This document shows, in pieces, positions 1 through 11,409 of a stretch of 64,000 nt of DNA (its first letter is position 1; each line of letters starts with the position of its first letter). The position numbers were made by a program, and so were the translations under genes. The notes below the pieces were generated by a model. That model searched no databases. It was not told where the DNA came from and saw only the letters and a list, made by a program, of their open reading frames with translations. The DNA is taken from assembly GCA_029204225.1 (NCBI GenBank), contig CM055109.1, positions 29,634,361-29,698,360 on the forward strand, read 5' to 3'. Source of the stretch: Diphasiastrum complanatum. Lineage: Eukaryota; Streptophyta; Lycopodiopsida; Lycopodiales; Lycopodiaceae.

Positions 1-599
1 ATCTACGTTAACTGATTAATATAGCATTCAACAAAATCAAACCAATGTGCAGAATTGAATAAACAAGTGAATCAGATACATGAATAGTAACAGACAAATA
101 TTCATTCGAGATCATACAATCATACAGAATAATATGTGCATAGCAGCAACAATATTATCTATTGATTTTCTTGATTTCTAGCATTGCATGACAGACCCAC
201 GCAGTGCATTGACGTGAGAGAAATACAGTTCTCCCACGATTCGTGTCTCGCTTACTAGAGGACTTCTGGATCTACAGATCCTCTACAAAATTGTCTCGCT
301 CACAGGCGGACATGTATTATGTATATTTTTGTCTTCTTGTCTTTTATGCATTAAAATAGAAAGATATAGTTCGTGAACAATTTTGTGTCGCGTCGTGTAA
401 CTTCCAGATTAGACAGATTAAACATTTACAAGTGGTAGATTAGCCACGATCTAGAGTACTTTTGATGATGTCATGATATCTGATCAAATACTTGTATCCA
501 TGGTACTTGGCTGATATTCTTGGTCCTTTGAGAAGCATGACTAATTTCATGTCATGTCGTGTCGTGTCATGTCGTGTCGCATCGTGTCATCTTTTGTCA
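1..599 (-). repeat. 3' LTR of copia element A1 (clipped at window edge)
   Basis: On the minus strand this reads TGACAAAAG at position 599 and runs to GTAGAT at position 1. A second copy on the plus strand (40,208-40,883) matches along its length and ends GTAGATCA, so only about 2 bases are cut off here. Near its start lies a run of CGACA/TGACA pentamers (about 545-590). It lies just downstream of the minus-strand pol remnant that ends at 703, which fits a 3' LTR. Confidence 0.8.
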
Positions 600-702
600 A
601 AAGGTCAGGATTGAAGGCTAGCAAAGCTTTGACAATAGAAACATTTCGTTTTTTCAGCTCCCTCTCAAAGCATGATAGCTTGATGACTCCAAGACTGCTC
701 AT

Positions 703-1647
703 CTATTTCTCGAATAGACCTTTCTCTAAGGCCTTTGTAAAAATGTCGGCAACCATGTCTTTCGTTCCAATGAAAGTGCTCTGCAGCATCTTCTTCCCGA
801 TCAGATCCCTTATCAAGTGGTACTTGATTGCAATGTGCTTCGTCCTTGAGTGAAACACAGGATCTTTTGTCAGATGTATTGCAGATGTGTTGTCCATTTG
901 CAAAACCAGAGGTTCATTCCTCATTTGGCCCAGTTTCTCAAGGAACTGTTTAAGCCAAATTATTTTATTGGCCATCTTTGCTGCTACAACATATTCTGCT
1001 TCGTAGGATGACTTAGCTACAATGGTCTGCTTCTTGCTGACCCAGAGGATTGCTGCTCTTGACGTGATGGTGCATCCTCCTGAGACACTTTTGTAGTCGT
1101 CCTTGAGGGATGCCCAACTAGCATCACTGTAGGAAAGCATCTGGAACCCTACATCATGACAATAACACAAACCAAAATCTTTTGCTAATTGAAGATATTG
1201 CAAAATTCGTTTTTCAATCTTCCAATGTGTCGAGCCTGGATTTGTGTAGAATTGGCTCATCCTAAACACGGCATAAGCAATGTCAGCACGTGTGTTATCT
1301 CCAAGGTACATCAACAATCCTATCAGTTTTTTGTATGGTGTAAACTGCATCAATTCTCTCTCTTCTTCAGTCCTCGAACAATTTTCGTTCGTCGGTACTG
1401 TCCGTGCAAGTGTTGGAGTATTCGCTCCTTTGCAATTCAGCATCTCGAAATCTTCTAAGATTTTATGAGTATTTCTAGACTGATGAAGGTACAATTTATT
1501 TCTTTCATAGTCCCTATCAATCTGTAAGCCAAGGTAACACCTGGCTTCTCCCAAATCTGCAATCTCAAAATGTTTTGAGATATCATTCTTCACTTCAGCA
1601 ATAAGCTTCACACTCTTGCAGAGTATCAAAGTGTCGTCCACATACAC
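703..1647 (-). pseudogene. Copia pol, reverse transcriptase C-terminus plus RNase H
   Basis: A 314-codon open stretch begins at the RT active-site motif MYVDDTLIL (YVDD) and continues through the copia connection region (LGLQIDR, then IGLLMYLGDNTRADIAYAV) to RNase H. RNase H shows YSDASWA, SGGCTITSRAAILWVSKKQ, KSSYEAEYVV, the MDNTSAIHL block and the terminal tail DIFTKAL. The enzyme would copy element RNA into DNA and degrade the RNA strand. The stretch upstream on this strand (1648-2261) is the N-terminal part of RT, still recognisable by FLHGELDEEVYM near 1,800, but broken by stops and frameshifts, so the pol is dead. Confidence 0.85.
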
Positions 1648-2261
1648 ATCTACAATGATGATCTTACCATCTGTAATTCTACATACACATTGGAATCATC
1701 CATTAGTGACTTGAATCATAAGGATTTCAGGACTTGATCTTTCTTCCTGTACTATTGTCGAGCTGACTGCTTTAGACCGTAGATACTCCTATGCATTCGA
1801 CATCATGTAGACCTCTTCGTCTAACTCACCATGCAAGAAGGTTGTCTTCTCGTCCACATGATGTGAATCCTAATATCATAAGCAGCTGCATATGCAAATA
1901 GTAAACATAGGGACGAATGTTTCATGACAGGAGAGAAGGTCTCAGAAAAGTCAATTTCATATCTCTGAGATAATCCTTTCACTACAAGTCTTGCCTTATA
2001 CTTTGAGACATCTCCATCCGGCCCATACTTTAGCTTGTATACTCATTTGCATTTTCCAGTCTTTCGCTTATCTGGTGATGGCTGCAACGTTCATACCTGG
2101 TTTTTCCTCATGGATTCCATCTCCTCATTCATGGCTTGGATCCATTTGTCTTTCTCTGGACATTCAACTGCTTCTTTGAATGTCTGTGGTTTGCCACTGA
2201 ATCCACATAATTCTTCTGATGTGGAAGTTGAGCTGTCTGGCACATTTCTTGTTGGCGCTCT

Positions 2262-3635
2262 TCATTGTCTTGTTGACCTTCTAGGAGATCCTCCTGGAAC
2301 TGCAATGCCTTTGTCTTTATCTGCTCTGCTAGGTATAGAACCATTTCGGTTTACAGATACTGTAGGAGTAGGCTGCCTCTCAAAACTTTCTTTGTCTGAT
2401 TCATCACTCAAATGTGAAGCGAATCGAACATCTTTGTCTGAGTATTCGTCCTCGGCTCCCTCTGTCACAGTTGGCATATCACAATACTGTCTTTCAATAA
2501 CTTCATAACTGACAGGATCATCATTGGCCATCATTCTGCTCTCATCAAATTTGACATCTCTGACTGTCTTTACAATGTTTGTCTCTGGCATGTAGACTCC
2601 ATAGTATGAGGAATTATTGTCATATCCTACAAGATATTCCTGTTCAGCTTTCTCATCAAGCTTCTTTCGAAGCTTATCAGGAATATGTGCATAAGCTGCA
2701 CAGCCAAAGATTCGGATGTGAGTCAGATTGGGTTTTCTACCCCACCACAATTCATGTGGTGTCGTGTGAGGAACACCAGACTTTCCTGTCCTCATCTGAA
2801 TGTAAGCAACTGTAGCTACTGCTTCAGCCCACAATACTCTTGGAGCTTTCGAGTAGGCCATCATGCATCTGGCAGCTTCCGTTAGGGTCCTATTCTTTCT
2901 TTCTGCAACACTGTTGTGCTGCGGTGTGTAAGATGCAGTCCTTCTGTGAATGATACCACGATCATTAGAGAAGTTAGTGAATCGGTTCGAGATGTATTCT
3001 CCACCTCGATCTATTCTGATCTGCTTCACTTTATTACCAGTGCATCTTTCTGTCCAATTCACATACTTTGTGAATTTGTCAAATGCTTCTGATTTATTGT
3101 GGATAAAATAGACTCTGACAAATTTATTGTAATCATCAATAAAGGTAATGTAATATTTCGAGCCTCCTACTGAGATCACATTGAAAGATCTATAGATGTC
3201 AGAATGCACTAACTCCAGAATCTTGGTCGTTCTGTAGGAGTCCTTGACAAATGGAGTGCGCGACATCTTACCTTTCAGACATGCATCATAGGTCGTCGAA
3301 CTGGTTGCATTCGAGATGTTCACTCCTATGATTGCTCCATAATGGCTTGTTTGATATAGTGCCATTGAATTCATATGGCATAGTATCTTGTGCCATATAG
3401 TGTCCAGCAAATCGTCATGAGTCTAATGCACTTGATCTGCAGGTAGACGTACCTTCAAGTGATACAGATTGCCTTTCTTTCTACCTTGAGTGATCAGAGT
3501 ACCGGTACTTGCATCAACAACATTGCATGCTTCGTCTGAGAACGTCACACCCATCTCTGCATCAGCTATTCTTGCCACTGATAGCAAGTCTTGCTGTAGT
3601 GTAGGCACGCTATCAACGATATCGTACACAATACT
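2262..3635 (-). pseudogene. Copia pol, GAG-pre-integrase and integrase
   Basis: Two open pieces (3423-3695 and 2262-3410) cover the region before integrase and the integrase core. Integrase shows the HSDIYRSF aspartate, FIDDYNKFV, the RIDRGGEYIS aspartate and NSVAERKNRTLTEAAR with the catalytic glutamate, followed by the HELWWGRKPNLTHIRIFG block and the NIVKTVRDVKFDE segment. The domain order GAG-pre-integrase, integrase, RT, RNase H is that of Ty1/copia. No protease, zinc knuckle or gag follows on this strand: homology stops at about 3636, where a gag in the opposite orientation begins. Confidence 0.85.
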
Positions 3636-3638
3636 AGA

Positions 3639-4356
3639 ATGGATTCTACTTCTAGTTCTTCTCTGATTGACAAGCTCGATGGAGAGAACCACCATTTTTG
3701 GAAGTTCAAGATGAAGGTCGTTCTACTAGCCAAGGAACTGTGGGACATAGTTGATGGTACTAAAATTAAGCCAGAGGATGATGCAGCTAGCATCACCAAA
3801 TGGAAGCAACGGGTGCCTTGCCCTAATCACATTAAATATCAATGGCTCCCAGATCAGTCATATCCGATCTACACAGACTGCTAAGGATGTTTGGGACATC
3901 CTAGCTACTCTCTATGACATTAGAGATGTCACTTCTAAACTCCATATGAGAAAGAAATTCTTCACTTTGAGGATGTCTGATGCAGACACTATTTCCAGCC
4001 ATCTCAATACATTCAAAAACCTTATGGAACAGATGATTGCAGATGCAATAATGACTCTTTTATCGAGTCTATCTGATGCTTATGAAATATGGGTCATGGC
4101 TATTTCGACCCAGCAACAACTTACTCTATCAAGAGTCATTTCAATGCTATTCCAAGAGGAAATCAGAAGAAATGCATGCTCCTCAGGCTCAGGATCGAAT
4201 CCTCAGACTCTATACACAAAAAATCAGAAGTCCAAATCAAAAAAATTCCCAAAGTCAGATTTTTCTGACAGAAAGAGCAACATGCAGTCTGAGTTGAATT
4301 TTGACTTTGGTCAGATTTTAACTCAGGGACGAATTCTAGCTCAAGGTCGAATTTGA
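3639..4356 (+). pseudogene. Copia gag fragment (UBN2-like), plus strand
   Basis: An ATG at 3639 opens a gag of the UBN2/retrotransposon-gag type: LDGENHHFWKFKMKVVLLAK, then WDIVDGTKIKPEDD. After a frameshift near 3,835-3,880 it continues in another frame with AKDVWDILATLYDIRDVTSK, KKFFTLRMSDADTISSHLNTF and LLSSLSDAYEIWV. It packages element RNA in intact copies. The tail is Lys/Ser-rich and holds a short repeated 'caagg-tcgaatt' motif (about 4300-4355). It is broken by the frameshift and lacks its LTR and leader. The neighbouring pol is on the other strand, so the two halves do not form one gene as they stand. Confidence 0.75.
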
Positions 4357-4738
4357 ACTCTTCTTATTCATCATTCCAGCCAAGGCAAAACCTGTTCCAC
4401 AAATACTGTAAGAGAACTGGCCATCTCATCAAGGACTGCAGAACACTCAAGTACAACAATGAAAAGAAGATACAAGACCAGTCTATTACAGAATCGATCC
4501 ATTTCAGAGGCCCCGAATGGCAAGACACCTTATGAGGTGTGGATAGGATCGAAGCCATCACTCACAAATATCATAGTGTTTGGATGCATTTCTTCCAACA
4601 AGATATCTTTTGATCTCCAGAAAAATTGGACCCAAGGATCGAACAGTCAAAATTCGATTCAGGGTCGAAAATCCAAAATCCGACCCAAGGGTCGAATAGC
4701 AGTAGGTGCGGGGGGCAATGGCGGATATGAACAGGTTG
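4357..4738 (+). pseudogene. Zinc-knuckle remnant joined to integrase C-terminal scrap
   Basis: The frame starting near 4353 reads HKYCKRTGHLIKDC, a CCHC knuckle whose first Cys is His. At about 4510 the sequence jumps to NGKTPYEVWIGSKPSLTN then IIVFGC, the block after the integrase core. Protease and most of integrase are therefore deleted. Downstream (4620-4700) come several degenerate copies of a motif like 'gggtcgaa', also seen at the end of the gag. The piece ends in non-coding DNA. Confidence 0.65.
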
Positions 4739-4739
4739 T

Positions 4740-5035
4740 TTGACGTGCTTGCGATCGATATAGCGAGGTAAAAAACTAAAAATTTTGAGAAGAAAAATGA
4801 AAAATCCGTGGAGGTATTTATAGAATATTTTTGCATGTGTGGAAAATGACATGGGACATGTGGCATCATTTCAGTGGTCCACGTGTCCATTCGTACAGAT
4901 CATTATGACCCATTGATGAGGGACACGTGGGGGTGTGACAAGTGCACCAATCAGATAACGCCATGTGTCATTCCACACGTGACAACTGTCGCATCAATTA
5001 TTATTAGTACGGAGAAATATTTTCCACCAATCATG
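4740..5035. repeat. G-box-rich repeat, copy 1
   Basis: This segment recurs at 5255-5516 with only moderate divergence: both read gatcgatat-gaggaaaaaact, gtggtccacgtgtcc, cagatcattatgaccc, gagggacacgtgggggtgtga and ggaatattttcca. Copy 1 holds CACGTG hexamers at 4880, 4924 and 4976, with a fourth just outside at 5042. No ORF fits. CACGTG is the core of plant G-box/ABRE elements, so it may be promoter DNA or a transposon terminal region. Confidence 0.7.
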
Positions 5036-5254
5036 CCATGACACGTGTCCCCTTTTTTTCAACGCAAATTTTCACAAAAACTTTCTAATTTCTGTGTCTG
5101 ATATCGATTTCAAGCGCACTTTTTAACTAGTTTACCTTCCATTCATACCTTCGCACCTGAAACCGATATTGCTTTCTAGGATATCGCTCTCAGGCACGCA
5201 TTTTCATTCAGATTTTTGTTGGACTTTGTGCCCATGCTCGAAACCGATACGAGA

Positions 5255-5516
5255 AGCTGGTTGATGCGCTTGAGATCGATATTGAGAGGAAAAAAACTGA
5301 AAATTTGCGACGAAAAATGAAAAATTTGCGACCCGAGACATGTGGCGTCATTTCAGTGGTCCACGTGTCCATTTGTACAGATCATTATGACCCATTGATG
5401 AGGGACACGTGGGGGTGTGACACATGCACCAATCAGATAGTGCCATGTGTCATTCCGCACGTGACAACTATCGCATCAATGATTATCAGTATGGAGGAAT
5501 ATTTTCCACTTAAATA
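5255..5516. repeat. G-box-rich repeat, copy 2
   Basis: Direct copy of 4740-5035, offset by about 482-515 bases. CACGTG hexamers lie at 5362, 5406 and 5458. It ends a few bases before homology to the unidentified gene family begins (about 5528), so it could be that family's promoter in this copy. The second family copy at 59 kb has a different upstream sequence. Confidence 0.7.
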
Positions 5517-5527
5517 TTTCTAACGAT

Positions 5528-6406
5528 TTGGAAGCTACTACTACTTCTGAAGCTGTTTTTTTCCAATGGTAGAAAATCTGACAAGTCCAATCCTGTAGAT
5601 ATAGAAACTTGTTTTATTGATACAATCGTTAGTTTAGATGATTGTACATATTTTGATCCTGTTCGAAATAGGGCATTGTTTATAGGCCCTAGAATTACCA
5701 CTACCCTTTCTCCTTCTGATAAATCTCTAATCACATTGCCTACTTATAATATAAGTAATATTTCTTTTTTGACATATCAGATATATCAGATCTTTTTTAT
5801 TTCACAGAGGCTGAGACTCTTTGCATTTTGAGCAAAGAGCTTCATGAATTTTTAAATATAATTGATTTTGATGTTGATGATCTTCTCCCTGGTGTTGACG
5901 ATGTAAATAAGGATGAGTTTTATTCAAGGAAAGATTGCTTGAAATTGGTTGTGGAGGAAATGTGTCAAAAAGAAGATGATCTTCCTTCTGAAGAGGAATT
6001 TCTTAGATTTCAAAGTCAGCTTGGTTTTTTTAAACCAACTATCTATTCACCAACCTTATTGACATCAAAAGGTGGACATAATATTGATGGAGAGACAGTA
6101 ATTGAGGAAGACAAAGCCGAATGCAGAAGTTTTGTATCTTATCTTGTACTAATAGATCCGTAATGTCAGATTTTATACTGGAGCTTACTTTGTATTTTTT
6201 TCATTTTAGGAAACAATTTTTCTTGATGATTTTTCAATTCGTTGAGGAGGGCAGAGATCTTCTGCTGGAGAATTTTCAAGAGCATGCACTAGGGCATTAT
6301 CTGAAGTTCTTCAAGAATAATGAGATAAGTGTTGCTCATTCAAAGTTTCATCAACATGGTGATACAATGATTATGACAATCAAGGCACTTTGTCATTTTC
6401 TTGGAT
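5528..6406 (+). pseudogene. Unidentified gene family, copy 1 (decayed)
   Basis: Closely similar to 59,435-60,260. The first part reads NPVDIETCFIDTIVSLDDC, FDPVRNRALFIGPRI and LSPSDKSLITLPTYNIS; a one-base change near 5765 then shifts frame into SDISDLFYFTEAETLCILSK and an acidic segment (DFDVDDLLPGVDDV). Next come EDDLPSEEEFLRFQSQLGFF and SKGGHNIDGETVIEEDKAE. After a likely intron (about 6145-6209, acceptor TTTTAG) an exon gives FVEEGRDLLLENFQEHALG and FHQHGDTMIMTIKALCHFL, stopping at 6406. I do not recognise the family; no catalytic motif is evident. The acidic, soluble sequence and recurrence suggest a repeated gene or transposon passenger. Confidence 0.55.
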
Positions 6407-6429
6407 GACATAATTTCAATAGGGTGCAT

Positions 6430-6791
6430 AAAAAATTTTTTGTTAAGAAAACTATACAAATTTAAGGTTTTGACAAAAGTACAAAAAATTGAATCATCCA
6501 AATTCTACATGCAAATGCTACAAAGTTGATATAGAATCTTGTAGTCTTCAATGAGACCTATCTAATGCAATTAAAGCCACCCAAATCTAGTAAGTGATGT
6601 GTGAAATTGGCCTACTTCAAATTCACAAATTTAAATTGAGTTTTGATTTACAAAAAATCAATTCTACACATGAAAAATGCTTGATTTTTGAGTAGAAATC
6701 AATCTAGCACACTCTAGAATTGGTAACTCCTCCAAATCTTTGCTAAATATGGCTAATCCGTCAATAACCTACAACAATAGCTCTGATACCA
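6430..6791 (-). mobile_element. LTR-C element leader and primer-binding site
   Basis: On the minus strand this begins with TGGTATCAGAGC (6780-6791), complementary to the 3' end of initiator tRNA-Met. It continues with a leader nearly matching 55,338-55,700, including the shared block GATTTGGAGGAGTTACCAAT. It ends at the pseudogene described to the left without reaching a gag start. This is a 5' fragment of an LTR-C element. Confidence 0.75.
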
Positions 6792-6990
6792 TGTGAAGAA
6801 ATATCAGATCACTAACATCCAATATATCTCTTTGATCTTTGGGTATGAACTACAACACATCAAACACCATTTACAATGTAGAAATCTAACATCAACTACA
6901 CATAGAAGATGCAAACTCAACAAGATCTTGATCAAAAATCAATTATATGATAGAATGAAGTTGATTTCCATACAATAATAGTAAGTGACT
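6792..6990 (-). repeat. LTR-C fragment
   Basis: Minus-strand copy of the 3' part of LTR-C (compare 55,140-55,337). Shared stretches include gatcaagatctt-ttgagtttgcatct and the final cttcaca before the primer-binding site. Homology fades near 6990, so most of the LTR including its promoter is missing. Confidence 0.7.
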
Positions 6991-9790
6991 ACTTTGTTTT
7001 ACTGTAGCAAATGCACAACCACATACGACTCCGACTCTGATCTAGACTCCCATGATAAGGCAACATGCAAGCCCACACACACTCATGCAAACCAACATGA
7101 ATGATAAAGCATCAAATACATGACCAAGGCCTGCCCAAACTGTGGTATCCTGTCGTACCAACACCTATGCCACCTATAGATTTGTTGCCACACCACTGGT
7201 CTCCAAATCAGGTCCTCAATCATGGCCTGCACCTGTACCAAGATGCTCTCACGTCCAAGCATATCCAACTATCCAATAAGTCCTGAAAGCTGATCCCCAT
7301 CCATTCCCCATGCTCCAAGCACAAGAGCCTACTAAGGACTCAATGAATGAATGTACACAAACCTCACCATAGGCTATACCTGAGTAGCTTCCCACCTCCC
7401 AGAGATACTGACGATGATCTGGCTATTCTACATCCCATGTAGGTTCAACTTCCCATGCTTGATGTTGCCAACTCTGATTTGACCAGTATATAGGCCTCTC
7501 ACCAAGGAGCCTATCTCCCCACAACATCCATCATAGCGTCCAAGCCAAAGCAAATGCAAACTAGATCCACTATCGTGATGAATAACTCATCCACGATCCA
7601 TAGCATATCAGGTAGGATAGCTCCAGAACCCTGTACCCTGTACCATCTGATCACCAAGTATCCATTACCCGCTGATAGCTCCCCAAGAATCTGTCCACAT
7701 GTAGTGCAACTAGACTCCAACTGGATCTAACCAAAAACTGCATCCTGCTTACCAAAAGATGATGGATAGAAATAACATGTGACGCCAACCTGGAGATAAT
7801 TGTGCATATAACCATGCAACTCACTTGATCACTCGTCAAAGTATCAACTGTCACTCCCTGAGCAACTATCTCCATCCTTGTCAGCTCACAACCATGGGCA
7901 AGATGGATTCACATCACCTCGTAATGCACTCCATGCCCTCAGGATATGTACCACCTCTAGGTACACTCCATGCCACCTACCTCCAAGTAGGCTTGACCCG
8001 TCCCTAGGTCACCATGATGTACCAGTTGAAGAACATCGTCCATACATCAAATGACATATCATACCTGAGCAACTGTAGCATCTCCCTGAGTGCCACCCCA
8101 ATGGACTCGTCATCCACATACTATGCTCACCTGATGTCTCCGATCCTGGTCACCATCCTGCTAGACAAGCCGAACTCCAAAGCATCACCTGCTCCACCTG
8201 GCTCCTAGCATCTACTCGCTCTCCCTGGCTATGTGCCACCCGACACCATGCCAATGCAAGCATATCCCTGAGTCGTCGCTCATGGGATCCCGAGACCACT
8301 GTCTCCCTGATCATACTGAGGTACATGGCTTTTCTAGGCTTATCCATGATCTCATCACTTGAGAATCTGCACCATGGAAATTCCAACACTTGTGCCAAGC
8401 CTAGACTCCTGCAAATACAGCCAACTACATAAAAGCTATAGGCAGCTTATCCACGCCCGTGATGGTAGATGCCTCCCCATCAATGCCAATGCCAATGACT
8501 AGCTCCCTGCTGTAATGCCAATCTGTACTCCCAAATGAGCACACCATGAAGTCCTCGTCATCAATGTCCCCTCCAGTAGATCGCTAGCAAAACACCCATC
8601 ACAGTGTTTGCCCTCCGATCACACCCCGTGCGATCTCCATCAGCTCTCCAACCTAGAGCTGGCTCCCAAAGCTTCATGCTTTGTCCATTTGCATTTGCAG
8701 CTTTCTGATTCCATCATGAATCCCACCTGTAAGTCCTGTCCATGCTAATGACTCAAGTCCAATATGAAGATGCCCCCTGATGATCATCTCATGTCATCCT
8801 GCAGTGCTATCCCTACCAAGTATTTCAATGCCATCCCTGATCACAAAGATCTGAGCATCTACCCTGTAGTGCCCACCTGTATTCCCCCAAGCTAGCTCCA
8901 AGCTGCTCCTGTGAATGGTTCCAAATCACTCCCTGAGAATACATTGAGATGTGAACTCCAAAGCCACCATCAAGTCCCTCACATGATTATGCATGCCAAT
9001 ATCCCTCCAACTGACCCTGTGAGATCTTCCATGGCCCAAACCAAACGATCTGCACCTTGTCATCACTGAAATCTACAACCCTGATGCAATATTGATATGA
9101 CAAATTGACTTGACTTATCCAAAGTGGCAGTTGAAGTGTATCTCTTCGATGACAAACCTGATACACTGCTCCACAGCTACAATGGCTTGATCAAAATTGA
9201 CTTACCGACTGCAAAACCGCAAAGTCATCACACTCACTACTCACCAAGAGCATCCAACATGCGATTATCGACACGTTCTTCATCCTCTGCGTGTCCCACA
9301 CACAGCTCGTCCAATGCAAGTCTGCTATCTTGCGCAATGGTTTCTAATTGGCACCACCTCGCACTTCCATCACCTATGACCACCAATATGTGTGTACTTC
9401 CAAGCTAGCCCATATTTCTCTCCGAACGAGAAATTTCCAAGCTACAGATGCGTGTGTCAATGCAGCTATCACCTGACTCGACAATGCCAATGCCGATCAT
9501 GTCTGTGAGAGCGTTCCCCCAAAATGCCACTTGACGTTGGTTGGTTGGTTCGAACCCCAAGAGTTGAACCTGATCACAAGAATTTTTCACCTATAACCGG
9601 CATACCATGCCTACCTCTCACCTGTGATTGCTTGCCCTCTCAAAATTGTCGCCAATGATGAGTAGTCACGCTGCCAAACTGCACTTCCATCGCCAATACT
9701 AGCTTTCTCCACACAATTCCACTACCATTCGCTCCCATACTGCATTTACCGCCTCCAAGCACCCTGTTACCCTGTCAGAAGTAAGTAATA
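6991..9790. other. Long non-coding, C-rich stretch; possible retrotransposon interior
   Basis: No ORF here has recognisable motifs. The plus strand is visibly richer in C than G over nearly 3 kb and repeats short words such as tccctga and atgcc. It lies between an LTR-C fragment and sequence resembling a copia leader. It may be the interior of a large non-coding LTR derivative read on the minus strand, but a second LTR was not found. Confidence 0.35.
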
Positions 9791-11407
9791 ATGATTCCGA
9801 AGCGATAATGCCTCATTGTACCGCCCTGTAGCAGGTTTCACCGCCAAATTGTCCCGAATTTGGCCCTACGGACCCAAATGGCGAATGCAGCCCATCACTA
9901 GGTCACTCGCACTCCGCTCGATAGAATGGTGACGAAAACTCCCCGAAACACTTTTCTCCCTGCTCTGTGACGTTGCTCTATCCGTTGGCTCTGAGCAACC
10001 AGTTTTAGGGGTCATTTTGGCTCAAGGATGGCCAAAAAAGGTGCCTTCTAACTATAGTTAGTCCCAAAACCATTTTGCCTTGCATTTTGAACTGAATCTT
10101 CGGTTTGAAGATTTTTAAAGAAGAATGCCACTTTCTGTCCTTCGGGTCCCTTCAAGCCATTTCATGTGAACATTTTTAATGAAGAATTTTCACCTTTGGC
10201 CTTCAACTTTTCATGGGCCCTTTCAACTAGCATCCAACGATGAGTCCATATCTTGTGGCCCACAATGGACTTTCCAACCCGCGATCTAAACCGTCGATCC
10301 CCATACACTTTGATCCGACGGCTTTGTACCCTCCTGCGCGTTGAAGCTTCCTCATGCAGGCACTACACCCTTCCGACCACTAAGCATTACTCCCGTTGCA
10401 CACGCGCGAGCTGGGCGCGGCCCTTCTCCTCCTCCATCTTCTCTTCCTCAAGCCTTCAAGCTTCTTGCTAGCTATGGCAGCCCTCTGACAAAATCAGATC
10501 TTGCTCTTCCTGTAGCCCACGGCCGTCCACGGTCTCTTGGCTGCTGCAACGCACTGCCAAAGCGCTCCTCTCTATTCATTTACAGATCTAAAAAACATGG
10601 CGTGTGGAGAAAGATCCACGTTTTTGCTCCTATAAACCCTGGCTAAGAAAACTCTCTCTATAGCCTGAGAGCAAAGTGTTCCACAAATACACAATAACTA
10701 TTCATGGCCACTCAGCCTCATACTATGGGCACTAGGGCATCTAGTTCTAGCCACTGAAAACTCCAAAATGTGTTTCCAATAGAGAGTATTTGATGGTTTT
10801 TCTCTTTAAAACCCTAGCTGCCTTCTTCCACCATAGCTGAGAAGATGGACAATTGCTCTTGACATGCTTCATGGCTGACCCTGCCCTTCTGGCAATCACT
10901 CGGCCTCTCCCATACAGTGCTAGGTAGCAATTTACAGTGCTCAAATCCATTGAGTACAGAGAAAGATCCGTGACTTTTTGTTTTTTTCAACTAGGCCACT
11001 TTTTGGCACTTCACAGAACTGCTCCTTTCTCCTCACACTGTAAATGGATTTCAAAATCCACTCAACCCTGAGTTACTACTACCTTGTAGCCCGTTCTGAT
11101 TTGCTCCGCTGTCCAATTGACGGAGTACTCAGAGATTTCTGGCCAGCTTTCCATAAAAGCCATTTGAAGCCGTTTATAGGCAATTTTTCGTGAATTCTCC
11201 CCGGAATCCACCTACGACGGTCGTTCTGAGCTTCTCCGAAGTTCCGATCGAAGGAACTTTGCTGTCTCATGCCTTCCGGACTGCCGATATCCTGTATGGA
11301 GTCCTCTCTCCTGAGACGCTTTTAGTGCTATTTCTCCTGGTGAACGACGCTATCCCATAGCTCCACCGGATCGTGCATACCTGCAACACTCTGACGCTCT
11401 GATACCA
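9790..11407 (-). mobile_element. Leader of a copia-like element related to family B, with PBS
   Basis: The minus-strand primer-binding site TGGTATCAGAGC is at 11,396-11,407, two bases from the LTR at 11,410. The stretch to its left shares order and wording with the family-B leader at 35,540-36,807: a 'gaccc-aaat-ggcg' block, then paired TTGAAG/TTAATGAAG segments, a gggccctttcaac block and a gatctgagccgtcgatc-like block. No gag follows where it is expected to the left of 9790, so the element is non-coding or was replaced. Confidence 0.55.
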
Positions 11408-11409
11408 AG

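Noticed and set aside
9541-9556. GGTTCGAACCC resembles a pol III B box, hinting at a tRNA or tRNA-derived SINE
   Set aside because: No matching A box 30-60 bases upstream, no cloverleaf, and the flanking (TTGG) repeat explains part of it.
10253-10646. Plus-strand Ser/Leu-rich frames
   Set aside because: They lie within the minus-strand retroelement leader that has no coding role in related copies; no motif.
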